From positions 1-26,522 of the forward strand of contig JAFYKO010000134.1 in the NCBI GenBank assembly GCA_017537515.1: a stretch of DNA of 26,522 nucleotides, given 5' to 3'. Below, piece by piece: positions 13,285-18,697 of the stretch. This stretch comes from Clostridia bacterium. GTDB lineage: Bacteria; Bacillota; Clostridia; Christensenellales; UBA1242. The position numbers and the translations under genes are program-made. Position 1 is the first letter of the stretch; each line of letters begins with the position of its first letter. The notes under the pieces are model-generated. The model was not told the DNA's origin and ran no database searches. It saw only the letters and a program-made list of their open reading frames with translations.

Positions 13285-13494
13285 TTAATCCTTCTTAACC
13301 AATTCAGCGTGGACGAAGTAATAGTCCTTGTTCATATAAGCGTCAAGGAACATTTCGTCGCTGTGTTCTGCAAAGCAGGTGAAGTTGGGGAATGCTCCCA
13401 TAACGGTGTCCTTAAAAGACTTGCCCGAAACAAACGTATCGGTGTAGTCGCTTTCAACGACGTTGTTTTTCTTTACGATAAAATGGATTTGCAT
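13285..13494 (-). CDS. hypothetical protein, first gene after promoter P4 (69 aa)
   Basis: Begins MQIHFIVKKNNVVESDYTDT. I choose the ATG at 13492-13494 because it lies six bases after GAGGAT in the conserved leader, while the longer frame includes the promoter itself. Small alpha/beta protein with an aromatic C-terminus (NKDYYFVHAELVKKD). Function unknown. Confidence 0.75.
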   Translation of the reverse strand: MQIHFIVKKNNVVESDYTDTFVSGKSFKDTVMGAFPNFTCFAEHSDEMFLDAYMNKDYYFVHAELVKKD

Positions 13495-13529
13495 TCGTCT
13501 ATCCTCGGTTAAAGTGGTTGCCTGGATAT

Positions 13530-13590
13530 AATATAACAAATTACCAAATGGTTGTCAATAGGTAATCTTAAAAATTTTTATAAAAATTTT
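13530..13590 (-). promoter_or_regulatory. P4: TTGACA-17-TATATT promoter with 27-bp dyad
   Basis: -35 13553-13558, -10 13530-13535, dyad 13540-13566 with one mismatch in the downstream arm (TTGGTAAT). Two AAAAATTTTT tracts lie upstream. It drives the 69-residue gene through the leader ACCACTTTAACCGAGGAT. On its far side begins the plus-strand structured leader, so P4 may be part of a divergent pair, although I see no clear plus-strand promoter. Confidence 0.87.
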
Positions 13591-13598
13591 TCCAGGCA

Positions 13599-13681
13599 GA
13601 CTTTACAAGTCAGCGAGTCATTCCGATAAAGTGAATGTGTGGGGGTAAGCCCGACCGCCCACAAAGGTCGGGGTCATTTTT
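13599..13681 (+). ncRNA. structured leader RNA with possible H-type pseudoknot
   Basis: Non-coding plus-strand segment before the 38-codon ORF. It holds a GACTT/AAGTC hairpin (13599-13611). TGTGGG (13638-13643) can pair with CCCACA (13658-13663), and CCCGACC (13650-13656) with GGTCGGG (13666-13672). The order a-b-a'-b' is that of an H-type pseudoknot, or of two competing hairpins. The second stem is followed by GTCATTTTT, like an intrinsic terminator, then by the ORF ribosome site. It could be an attenuator or translational operator. It matches no riboswitch class I know. The strand assignment rests on the downstream ORF. Confidence 0.5.
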
Positions 13682-13696
13682 AATGGAGAAATTTTT

Positions 13697-13813
13697 ATGG
13701 AAAAAGAAATTAACCCGCTCGCAGCAGAATATATCCTTCGCTTGATTTTCAAGGGCGAAAAGAATGCGGAACAATTTAGAAAGAAAGCCCAGGCTATGCG
13801 AGTGCGGGAGTAG
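13697..13813 (+). CDS. small plus-strand ORF (38 aa)
   Basis: Thirty-eight codons, MEKEINPLAAEYILRLIFKG then EKNAEQFRKKAQAMRVRE, a charged amphipathic helix. ATGGAGAA supplies a Shine-Dalgarno 6-10 bases before the ATG at 13697. The ORF follows the structured leader and its stop overlaps the 3' end of the convergent gene by 20 bp. Apart from TnpB it is the only plus-strand coding region. Coding-like composition and the ribosome site support it; its shortness keeps confidence moderate. Confidence 0.6.
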   Translation: MEKEINPLAAEYILRLIFKGEKNAEQFRKKAQAMRVRE

Positions 13814-14075
13814 GTTCGTCTTGCGGGAGCGACGGGGCTTCTACGGGCTGCGTCGTTTCTTCCGTGGTGCCCTGGCTGTGCTTCTTCTTGTATAGCCAGG
13901 TGCTATAAGACATTCCGTGAATCCGCTTGAACTTGTCAAGCCATTTGCGTTGCCGTGTGACGGGCTTCGGTGTAGGTTGGTTTAAGTTTATGCCATACCT
14001 GGCTAGGTCCTTTTCAGCGTGTTCTGCAATCCGCTGTTGGAGCAATTTGTAGAAGTTGACAGGTTTTTCTTCCAT
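13794..14075 (-). CDS. hypothetical basic protein (93 aa)
   Basis: Begins MEEKPVNFYKLLQQRIAEHA. A basic helical core (TRQRKWLDKFKRIHGMSYST) is followed by a disordered acidic/Pro tail (TEETTQPVEAPSLPQDEPTP). AAGGAAAACACGT precedes the ATG. Upstream lies an A/T-rich gap with a TATATATTTAT box and then the tRNA array, so it is probably the gene distal to the tRNAs. Function unknown. Confidence 0.7.
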   Translation of the reverse strand: MEEKPVNFYKLLQQRIAEHAEKDLARYGINLNQPTPKPVTRQRKWLDKFKRIHGMSYSTWLYKKKHSQGTTEETTQPVEAPSLPQDEPTPALA

Positions 14076-14094
14076 ACGTGTTTTCCTTGTCGGG

Positions 14095-14160
14095 AGTTTA
14101 TCATAAATATATAACTATTTACTACAATCTACCAACAAGAAATTCACAAAATGCTGTCAA
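14095..14160 (-). promoter_or_regulatory. possible weak promoter between tRNA-Ser and the 93-residue gene
   Basis: On the minus strand a TATATATTTATG box lies about 30 bp upstream of the start codon, with TTGGTA 18 bp upstream of TATATT as a poor -35. The gap has no operator dyad. The tRNA-Ser 3' end is followed by a short T-run (CATTTTT), a weak terminator at best. Confidence 0.3.
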
Positions 14161-14168
14161 AAATGTAG

Positions 14169-14255
14169 CGGAGCGGGCAGGATTCGGACCTGCGGTGGAC
14201 ATAGCCCACGGTTCTTTAGCAAAGAACTGCCATAGACCAACTAGGCGACCGCTCC
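14169..14255 (-). tRNA. tRNA-Ser (GCT)
   Basis: Folds as an 87-nt class II tRNA. Acceptor GGAGCGG/CCGCTCC with discriminator G, anticodon stem GTTCT/AGAAC with loop TTGCTAA (anticodon GCT, codons AGC/AGT), and a long variable arm as in serine tRNAs. The T-loop is TCCGAAT, with C at position 55 where nearly all tRNAs have T. CCA is not encoded. Confidence 0.9.
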
Positions 14256-14265
14256 AAGATGTTAG

Positions 14266-14348
14266 TGCCGATTGCACGATTCGGACGTGCGAAGACTTGC
14301 GTCGGGTGATTTACAGTCACCTGCCATTGACCGCTAGGCGAAATCGGC
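14266..14348 (-). tRNA. tRNA-Tyr (GTA)
   Basis: 83 nt. Acceptor GCCGATT/AATCGGC with discriminator A, anticodon stem GGTGA/TCACC with loop CTGTAAA (anticodon GTA), and a long variable arm as in bacterial tyrosine tRNAs. T-stem GCACG/CGTGC with loop TCCGAAT (C55). No encoded CCA. Confidence 0.9.
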
Positions 14349-14356
14349 ATAGTTCG

Positions 14357-14429
14357 CTCTGTTGAGTGGACTCGGACCACTGACTACCCGATTAACAGTC
14401 GGGTGTTCTACCAACTGAACTACAACAGA
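14357..14429 (-). tRNA. tRNA-Asn (GTT)
   Basis: 73 nt. Acceptor TCTGTTG/CAACAGA with discriminator G, D-arm GTTCAGTTGGTAGAAC, anticodon stem CCCGA/TCGGG with loop CTGTTAA (anticodon GTT), T-stem AGTGG/CCACT with loop TCCGAGT (C55). The D-stem has GTTC/GAAC in place of the usual GCTC/GAGC. Confidence 0.9.
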
Positions 14430-14434
14430 ATAAA

Positions 14435-15232
14435 TTACTGCTTTATTTGATTAGGATTAGCCCATATACTAGGTGTATATTTCCCATATTTCTGTTCCCA
14501 TACGCTAATCCGTGTTTTTAATTCTTCCAAGGTTATTGAACATTTCTTACCTTTTGAACTGTTTTGTGTATGCGTGATTAGTTTGCAATTCGCAGGATGC
14601 TCTAATAAAGTGCTAGGCACTTTATTTATATAGCCTGCCTTAACACTATACATATGGTCACGAGATACCCCATTTAAGTTGTTCTGTTTATTTTTTGGGC
14701 TATACCATCCATATTTCTTTATCAATTCAAAATCAAATTCATCGGGGTAGTCCGATAGGTTAAACTTAAACTCACACGCTGTTCTATAATTTTGATAGGA
14801 TTCGTCATATTTTAGGTCCCTACATCTTGTTCTATATTCTATTCTACATTTATCGGAGCAATATGCCCGTGTATGCTGATTTGACCCTAACGGCTTACCA
14901 CAATTTTTACATACTCTTGGAGTAGTTTCAATTAGTATTCCTCCGCAACCTTTTTTATTTAGGAACATTTTGCTTAACCGTTCCCGTAGTTCCACAGACC
15001 TTACCCTAGAATGGGCACAAGCCGTTGAACAAAATCGTGGGAATCTATTGTTCTTAAAATCTAATACAGTAATATCTTTTACAAACAACTTGCCACAATG
15101 CTCGCATACAAATTCTTTTGTAAGAATCCTGTGGTTATCTTCTTTTATATGCTTCCAGGTTTCTTTTGATTTCTCACGTCCTATTGCTAAATTACGCCTA
15201 TTGGCTAATAATCGGTTATTGCTTATAGTCAT
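14435..15232 (-). CDS. HNH endonuclease inserted in the tRNA array
   Basis: A 265-residue protein. The N-terminal part has zinc-knuckle-like pairs (CEHC at 43-46, CSTAC at 68-72, CKNC at 108-111, CSDKC at 125-129). The C-terminal HNH part reads SRDHMYSV (Asp192-His193), HPANCKLITH (Asn215, His221) and ITLEELKTRI, typical of phage free-standing HNH endonucleases. It lies between tRNA-Ala and tRNA-Asn with only 6 bp to the latter and is more A/T-rich than neighbouring genes, all signs of a homing insertion. A CTATAT/ATATAG hairpin (15243-15258) overlaps the AGAGGTG ribosome site and may restrain translation. Confidence 0.85.
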   Translation of the reverse strand: MTISNNRLLANRRNLAIGREKSKETWKHIKEDNHRILTKEFVCEHCGKLFVKDITVLDFKNNRFPRFCSTACAHSRVRSVELRERLSKMFLNKKGCGGILIETTPRVCKNCGKPLGSNQHTRAYCSDKCRIEYRTRCRDLKYDESYQNYRTACEFKFNLSDYPDEFDFELIKKYGWYSPKNKQNNLNGVSRDHMYSVKAGYINKVPSTLLEHPANCKLITHTQNSSKGKKCSITLEELKTRISVWEQKYGKYTPSIWANPNQIKQ

Positions 15233-15271
15233 AATTTCACCTCTATATCTAAATATAGAATTTTACATTAG

Positions 15272-15343
15272 TGGAGCGTAGCAGATTTGAACTGCTGATT
15301 CCTGCTTGCAAGGCAGGCGTTTTACCAACTGAACTAACGTCCC
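15272..15343 (-). tRNA. tRNA-Ala (TGC)
   Basis: 72 nt. Anticodon stem CCTGC/GCAGG with loop CTTGCAA (anticodon TGC), D-arm GTTCAGTTGGTAAAAC, T-stem AGCAG/CTGCT with loop TTCAAAT. The acceptor GGGACGT/ACGCTCC has one G-T wobble and one A-C mismatch, unusual but tolerable. Here position 57 is A and position 55 stays T. Confidence 0.82.
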
Positions 15344-15348
15344 AATAG

Positions 15349-15424
15349 TAGTCCTGCGGGGATTTGAACCCACGGTTTCGGGAGTGAAATTCCCGTGTCC
15401 TAGACCAAACTAGACGACAGAACC
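15349..15424 (-). tRNA. tRNA-Glu (TTC)
   Basis: 76 nt. D-arm GTCTAGTTTGGTCTAGGAC as in bacterial Glu tRNAs, anticodon stem CGGGA/TCCCG with loop ATTTCAC (anticodon TTC), acceptor GGTTCTG/CAGGACT with a terminal G-T pair. The T-loop is TTCAAAT, but the T-stem GTGGG/CCCCG has two mismatches at its outer end, so this copy may be weakened. Confidence 0.75.
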
Positions 15425-15436
15425 AAATATGTTTAG

Positions 15437-15509
15437 TGCAAAGAGAGGGAATCGGACCCCCATAGTCGGATTTTCAGTCCGCTGCCGTGACCACCTTGGC
15501 TATCTTTGC
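15437..15509 (-). tRNA. tRNA-Phe (GAA)
   Basis: 73 nt. Acceptor GCAAAGA/TCTTTGC with discriminator A, D-arm GCCAAGGTGGTCACGGC, anticodon stem GCGGA/TCCGA with loop CTGAAAA (anticodon GAA), T-loop TCCGATT (C55). First tRNA of the array, 11 bp after an intrinsic terminator. Confidence 0.9.
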
Positions 15510-15520
15510 ATAGGGTAATC

Positions 15521-15553
15521 AAAAAACCACGCTACCTTGTCCGCAGCGTGGTT
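15521..15553 (-). terminator. strong intrinsic terminator upstream of the tRNA array
   Basis: On the minus strand AAACCACGCT (15553-15544) pairs with AGCGTGGTTT (15533-15524) around an 11-nt loop, followed by a T-run. It separates the 27-codon ORF from tRNA-Phe. No promoter fits in the 11 bp between it and the tRNA, so the tRNAs need read-through, processing or another signal. The stem can also act for plus-strand transcripts. Confidence 0.85.
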
Positions 15554-15589
15554 TCCTGTTTAACCCTTAAAGTAAAAGCACTTGGAAAA

Positions 15590-15673
15590 TCACCACTGCG
15601 GAGAATACGCAAAATAGGCTTCGGCACTTGCCTCGGCTTCAAAATAAAAGTTATTTGCGTAAATCTTCTTCAT
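15590..15673 (-). CDS. very small ORF after promoter P5 (27 aa)
   Basis: Twenty-seven codons, MKKIYANNFYFEAEASAEAY then FAYSPQW, beginning at the ATG at 15671-15673, about 25 bp downstream of the P5 -10, behind AGGAAAATTCACT. It is the only ORF between P5 and the terminator. Its Ala/Tyr/Glu-rich composition looks like a short helix. It may be a leader peptide for the tRNA unit or a small functional protein; neither is shown. Confidence 0.55.
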   Translation of the reverse strand: MKKIYANNFYFEAEASAEAYFAYSPQW

Positions 15674-15697
15674 AGTGAATTTTCCTATACGTTGCAT

Positions 15698-15726
15698 AAT
15701 ATAGATTATACAGTAGCGATTGTCAA
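15698..15726 (-). promoter_or_regulatory. P5: operator-less TTGACA-17-TATATT promoter
   Basis: -35 TTGACA at 15721-15726 and -10 TATATT at 15698-15703 on the minus strand, both perfect matches to the hexamers of the other promoters, but without the ATTACCTA dyad and without the conserved leader. It probably serves the 27-codon ORF and the tRNA array. Confidence 0.8.
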
Positions 15727-15747
15727 GGGGGTGCGTGGAAATTATTT

Positions 15748-16131
15748 TTATTTCAACAACGTGTCCATACGGTAAACAGTTTCCAGGGATTGTTCCTTTG
15801 TGTAATCTAGCATATTGTCGTTGCTTTTAAGATACCCACTAAACGGGCACAGCATACGGTTCGTGCATTCCTTTGCATACTTATACAACGGCTTGATAGG
15901 GACCGACCCCCCATCGCTTAACCACTTCACGATAGCGTTGGCACTTTCATCGTAGAGCCTTTGTTTGTAATGCGGTGCAAGCATTGACGGTTTAATGAAG
16001 TTGTAGTTCTTCCACACGGAGTTAATTACCGTGCGGACCGTGTGGACCTTGAACGGGGCACGGGTGTAAATGGCTCCGTGCTTCCAATCGGCACCCGTGA
16101 GAATCCAATCTTCTTCTGTTGTAAATTCCAT
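15748..16131 (-). CDS. hypothetical protein (127 aa)
   Basis: Start at the ATG at 16129-16131 (MEFTTEEDWILTGADWKHGA), 1 bp after the upstream stop and behind AAAGGGAGC. It is rich in Trp/Tyr/Lys, with a basic middle (YKQRLYDESANAIVKWLSDG) and a helical tail. The longer frame would overlap the upstream gene by 68 nt. It ends 21 bp before the P5 -35. No family recognised. Confidence 0.75.
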   Translation of the reverse strand: MEFTTEEDWILTGADWKHGAIYTRAPFKVHTVRTVINSVWKNYNFIKPSMLAPHYKQRLYDESANAIVKWLSDGGSVPIKPLYKYAKECTNRMLCPFSGYLKSNDNMLDYTKEQSLETVYRMDTLLK

Positions 16132-16132
16132 A

Positions 16133-16501
16133 TCACTTGCTCCCTTTGCTAATAACTTGTTCAAAGCATACAAGGTCACGGCTGACTTTCGTAACTTCAA
16201 TGTGCATCATATCGCAGACCCAATTCTTCAATTCCTTGGGGATTCCTGCGGTGACTCGCAACAGGTAGGCTTCCCGCTGCTTGGAATCCATACGGGTAGC
16301 GACCTTAACAATCCTGTCAAGCAGTTTGTCAGTTGCAGCATTAAGCGTTTCTTCTAGGGCTTTGGACACAATACCCTTGGCACGTTCACGCAAGTATTCA
16401 CGGTCCTGCGGAAACGCTTTCGGTTCCAAAGCGTAGTTCACTTCACAGCACTGCAAGTGCTTCCACAAGTCGTGAAGAGGGTATTCTTCATTTGGTTGCA
16501 T
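16133..16501 (-). CDS. hypothetical helical protein (122 aa)
   Basis: Begins MQPNEEYPLHDLWKHLQCCE; mainly helical (REYLRERAKGIVSKALEETL; LLDRIVKVATRMDSKQREAY). No membrane segment or recognised motif. Separated by 3 bp from the upstream gene and 1 bp from the downstream gene. Function unknown. Confidence 0.75.
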   Translation of the reverse strand: MQPNEEYPLHDLWKHLQCCEVNYALEPKAFPQDREYLRERAKGIVSKALEETLNAATDKLLDRIVKVATRMDSKQREAYLLRVTAGIPKELKNWVCDMMHIEVTKVSRDLVCFEQVISKGSK

Positions 16502-16504
16502 AGT

Positions 16505-16960
16505 TTATTTACTCCATTCGTCGTGTTCCAATCTGTGAAGCAAATCCATTTCTTCTGCAACGGATTCATAGATGTCGTTCATATTTATACGGACCAAATC
16601 GCACACTTTGTCTGCAAGTTTATTGAAGTATTGTTGTAATTCCTTCTTGGAGGACTTGCGGACCGTCTTCACAGGACAATCCGTCATACCCCAACATCCC
16701 GAATAAAGTGCAATCTGCGAAACCTTAATATAGTTTGCTAAAAGTTCGCCTAGTTTGTAACCCAGGTCGGGGTCATACACTTTGTTCGTGTCCACGGCAA
16801 TAAGGGTCGTGCTTCCGTTATCCTGCAAGCGGAAAAACTTTCTGTTGCTCTTGGAGCGATACAGAATGTTAGGCTTCATCTTTTCCAGGATTTCTTCTTT
16901 AAGAGCGGTTGCAAGTTCCCGCTTTAACTTTTCTGCTTTGGTAAGTTCTTTGTCTGCCAT
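16505..16960 (-). CDS. hypothetical protein (151 aa)
   Basis: Begins MADKELTKAEKLKRELATAL with a charged helix of about 30 residues. A small beta-containing part follows (KFFRLQDNGSTTLIAVDTNK), then helices with acidic ends. ATAGGA-type ribosome site. Central cysteines (SGCWGMTDCPVK) could bind metal but lack a second pair. Function unknown. Confidence 0.75.
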   Translation of the reverse strand: MADKELTKAEKLKRELATALKEEILEKMKPNILYRSKSNRKFFRLQDNGSTTLIAVDTNKVYDPDLGYKLGELLANYIKVSQIALYSGCWGMTDCPVKTVRKSSKKELQQYFNKLADKVCDLVRINMNDIYESVAEEMDLLHRLEHDEWSK

Positions 16961-16973
16961 AGGATTTCCCCAT

Positions 16974-17219
16974 TTAAGAAACGTGATACTTGAACATAAC
17001 GTAAAGCAGGCTGATTACCAGGGCTGTGATTACGGTGATGCTCAACAGGACCACAGCCTTGAACGGCTGCTTTCGGGACGCTTCCAGGTAGCGTCCGTGT
17101 TCATATTCCAGGGCTGCATAAATGCTAGAAACAAGCAGGTAGTCGTCCTGGCTATCGCTGTCGCTGTGGGCACGGTATTGCTTGAAGGCTGCTACGCCTT
17201 GTTCGTATTTTGTAGGCAT
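16974..17219 (-). CDS. small tail-anchored membrane protein (81 aa)
   Basis: A cytoplasmic N-terminal part (MPTKYEQGVAAFKQYRAHSD) with an acidic Ser/Asp stretch is followed by a helix and one transmembrane segment at about residues 54-76, ending YHVS. The single C-terminal membrane helix makes it tail-anchored. The start overlaps the upstream gene by 28 nt. Function unknown. Confidence 0.75.
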   Translation of the reverse strand: MPTKYEQGVAAFKQYRAHSDSDSQDDYLLVSSIYAALEYEHGRYLEASRKQPFKAVVLLSITVITALVISLLYVMFKYHVS

Positions 17220-17587
17220 TTCTTATTCCTTTGTCGGGCTGTGAGTTCACGGAATGCGATGGCGTTCCTAACCTTTGTCCAAAAATGAAGTTCCTTTAAT
17301 GCTTTCGTCGGGTCCGTGCCGTCGTGCTTGCAAAGTTCCACTTCCATTTCATAGAAGTATCGCTGTTGCGTAGCAAACGCTAGTTGCAGGTTGTGTAATG
17401 CAGCGACAGCCCCGTGACGTTGCTTGCGAAGTTTACTACGCTTGTCACGGTAGATGTCCATAATTTCCGAACACTTCTTGCGTTCTTCAATGACCTGGTT
17501 TTCCAGGTCGGTAATGATTTTTTCAGCCTTGTCGTAGTCACAGTATTTGCCGTGACCTATGTTTTCAATTTTAAGCGTGTGCCACAT
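17192..17587 (-). CDS. hypothetical coiled-coil protein (131 aa)
   Basis: Begins MWHTLKIENIGHGKYCDYDK. Residues of about 20-55 form a charged coiled coil (AEKIITDLENQVIEERKKCS then a KRSKLRKQRH basic patch), followed by further helix. Its end overlaps the tail-anchored gene, suggesting a coupled pair. No family recognised. Confidence 0.75.
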   Translation of the reverse strand: MWHTLKIENIGHGKYCDYDKAEKIITDLENQVIEERKKCSEIMDIYRDKRSKLRKQRHGAVAALHNLQLAFATQQRYFYEMEVELCKHDGTDPTKALKELHFWTKVRNAIAFRELTARQRNKKCLQNTNKA

Positions 17588-17588
17588 A

Positions 17589-18032
17589 TTAAAGGTCCCC
17601 TATAAATCCGTTACGTCCAAATTCATCAAGAGGCTTAAACTGCTCCGTATCAATCCCAATCTTTTCGGCAATCTTTTTAGCAAGCAGCCATTCTTCCCCC
17701 AGGTGGCTGCTGTCTGTTACCCAATGGTAAATCAAGCCGTGCTTCAAGCAGACCATAAGCCCGACCTTGACAGCGGAATCAAAGTTGTTATCGCACGGAT
17801 GCGTCCGAAGCCCCGCACTTAACGGGCGCCCGATACCGCTATGATTGTTCACACGGAAATCCAGGGGTTCTTCGTCCCCGCCCGTAAAGCGAAGGCAGAA
17901 ATCGTTGTCGTCGTGAGTGAATGAGCAGCGGATTTTGTTCGCCTTGGCTTCCCGCACAAGGCTTCGCATATCCTTTACGAAGTCCTTTGTAATCGGGTGT
18001 TCATCCATAATGCCATAGTAATTTCCAAACAT
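17589..18032 (-). CDS. hypothetical protein (147 aa)
   Basis: Begins MFGNYYGIMDEHPITKDFVK. Alpha/beta, with acidic and His-containing turns (SFTHDDNDFCLRFTGGDEEP; HPCDNNFDSAVKVGLM). A metal-binding role is conceivable from the Asp/His content, but no family motif is evident. The gene contains the only GCGC in the window (17826-17829). One base separates it from the downstream coiled-coil gene. Confidence 0.75.
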   Translation of the reverse strand: MFGNYYGIMDEHPITKDFVKDMRSLVREAKANKIRCSFTHDDNDFCLRFTGGDEEPLDFRVNNHSGIGRPLSAGLRTHPCDNNFDSAVKVGLMVCLKHGLIYHWVTDSSHLGEEWLLAKKIAEKIGIDTEQFKPLDEFGRNGFIGDL

Positions 18033-18037
18033 ACTGA

Positions 18038-18646
18038 TTACCCCTGGGCGATAGCCTTTTGCTGTTGTTCAACGAAGTTCTGCGGGAACACAACACCCTC
18101 CAGGTCCTTTGCAGCCTGCATAGCGTCGCCCCAATCAAATGACGGCTTCTTCCCCTTGCCCTTGCTTTCGTCGGAAGCCTTCGTCAGCAGGTCGGCTTCC
18201 TGCATAAACATATAGTCCCAGGCTTCCAACTGCTTCTTCATTTGCAGTTTCAATTTCTTTTCGTAAGCGTTCTTGCGGGAGTGATACATTGACAAGAGTT
18301 CACGAATAATTCGGCTATGGCAATCATACATAGCGTCGTCCATAGCGGTTTCAACGTAGTAGTGCTTCCTGCGGTTGTTTGCCGTGTAGGAATAAATGTC
18401 AAATTGGTCCTTACTCAAATGCAGACGTTCATAGCAGTATTGAACGACAATCTGCAATTCCTTACGGGTGTAATAGCCGAACTCACGGTTCTTGCTAGTG
18501 CCTGCGACTTCTTCCAGGGTAAGGTTGTATTTGGCTAGAAGTCGGTCACGCAGACGAATGGCGTTTGCACGTTCGGGGTCGTTTTCGTCGGAAACTTCAA
18601 TGCGATATTGCAGGTCACGCAAAACCTTGATAACGTTGGAATCCAT
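18038..18646 (-). CDS. DUF2786-like protein (202 aa)
   Basis: The N-terminal 45 residues (VLRDLQYRIEVSDENDPERA then RDRLLAKYNLTLEEVA) match the helix-turn-helix-like DUF2786 pattern, in which a repeat of aged residues ends in LxxKYNLxxxE. The rest is helical and basic with a long charged coil (SRKNAYEKKLKLQMKKQLEA) and a KGKGKK linker. DUF2786 proteins occur on phages and plasmids and have no firm function. GAGGAT precedes the ATG, and a strong terminator ends only 14 bp upstream, so expression needs read-through. Confidence 0.65.
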   Translation of the reverse strand: MDSNVIKVLRDLQYRIEVSDENDPERANAIRLRDRLLAKYNLTLEEVAGTSKNREFGYYTRKELQIVVQYCYERLHLSKDQFDIYSYTANNRRKHYYVETAMDDAMYDCHSRIIRELLSMYHSRKNAYEKKLKLQMKKQLEAWDYMFMQEADLLTKASDESKGKGKKPSFDWGDAMQAAKDLEGVVFPQNFVEQQQKAIAQG

Positions 18647-18660
18647 AAAATCCTCATAGG

Positions 18661-18690
18661 AAAAAGGCGGGGGGCTTTCCCCCGCCTGGG
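18661..18690 (-). terminator. strong intrinsic terminator inside the P6 operon
   Basis: On the minus strand a GGCGGGGG stem (18686-18679) pairs with the C-rich arm at 18673-18666 around a short AAAGC loop, followed by TTTTT (18665-18661). It lies just after the 261-residue gene and directly before the ribosome site of the next gene. With no room for a promoter, downstream genes depend on partial read-through or antitermination. Confidence 0.88.
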
Positions 18691-18697
18691 GTTAAAC

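Noticed and set aside
13599..13681. Known riboswitch or twister ribozyme
   Set aside because: Some fragments (AAGCCC) recall twister, but its conserved core is not present, and no riboswitch consensus is met.
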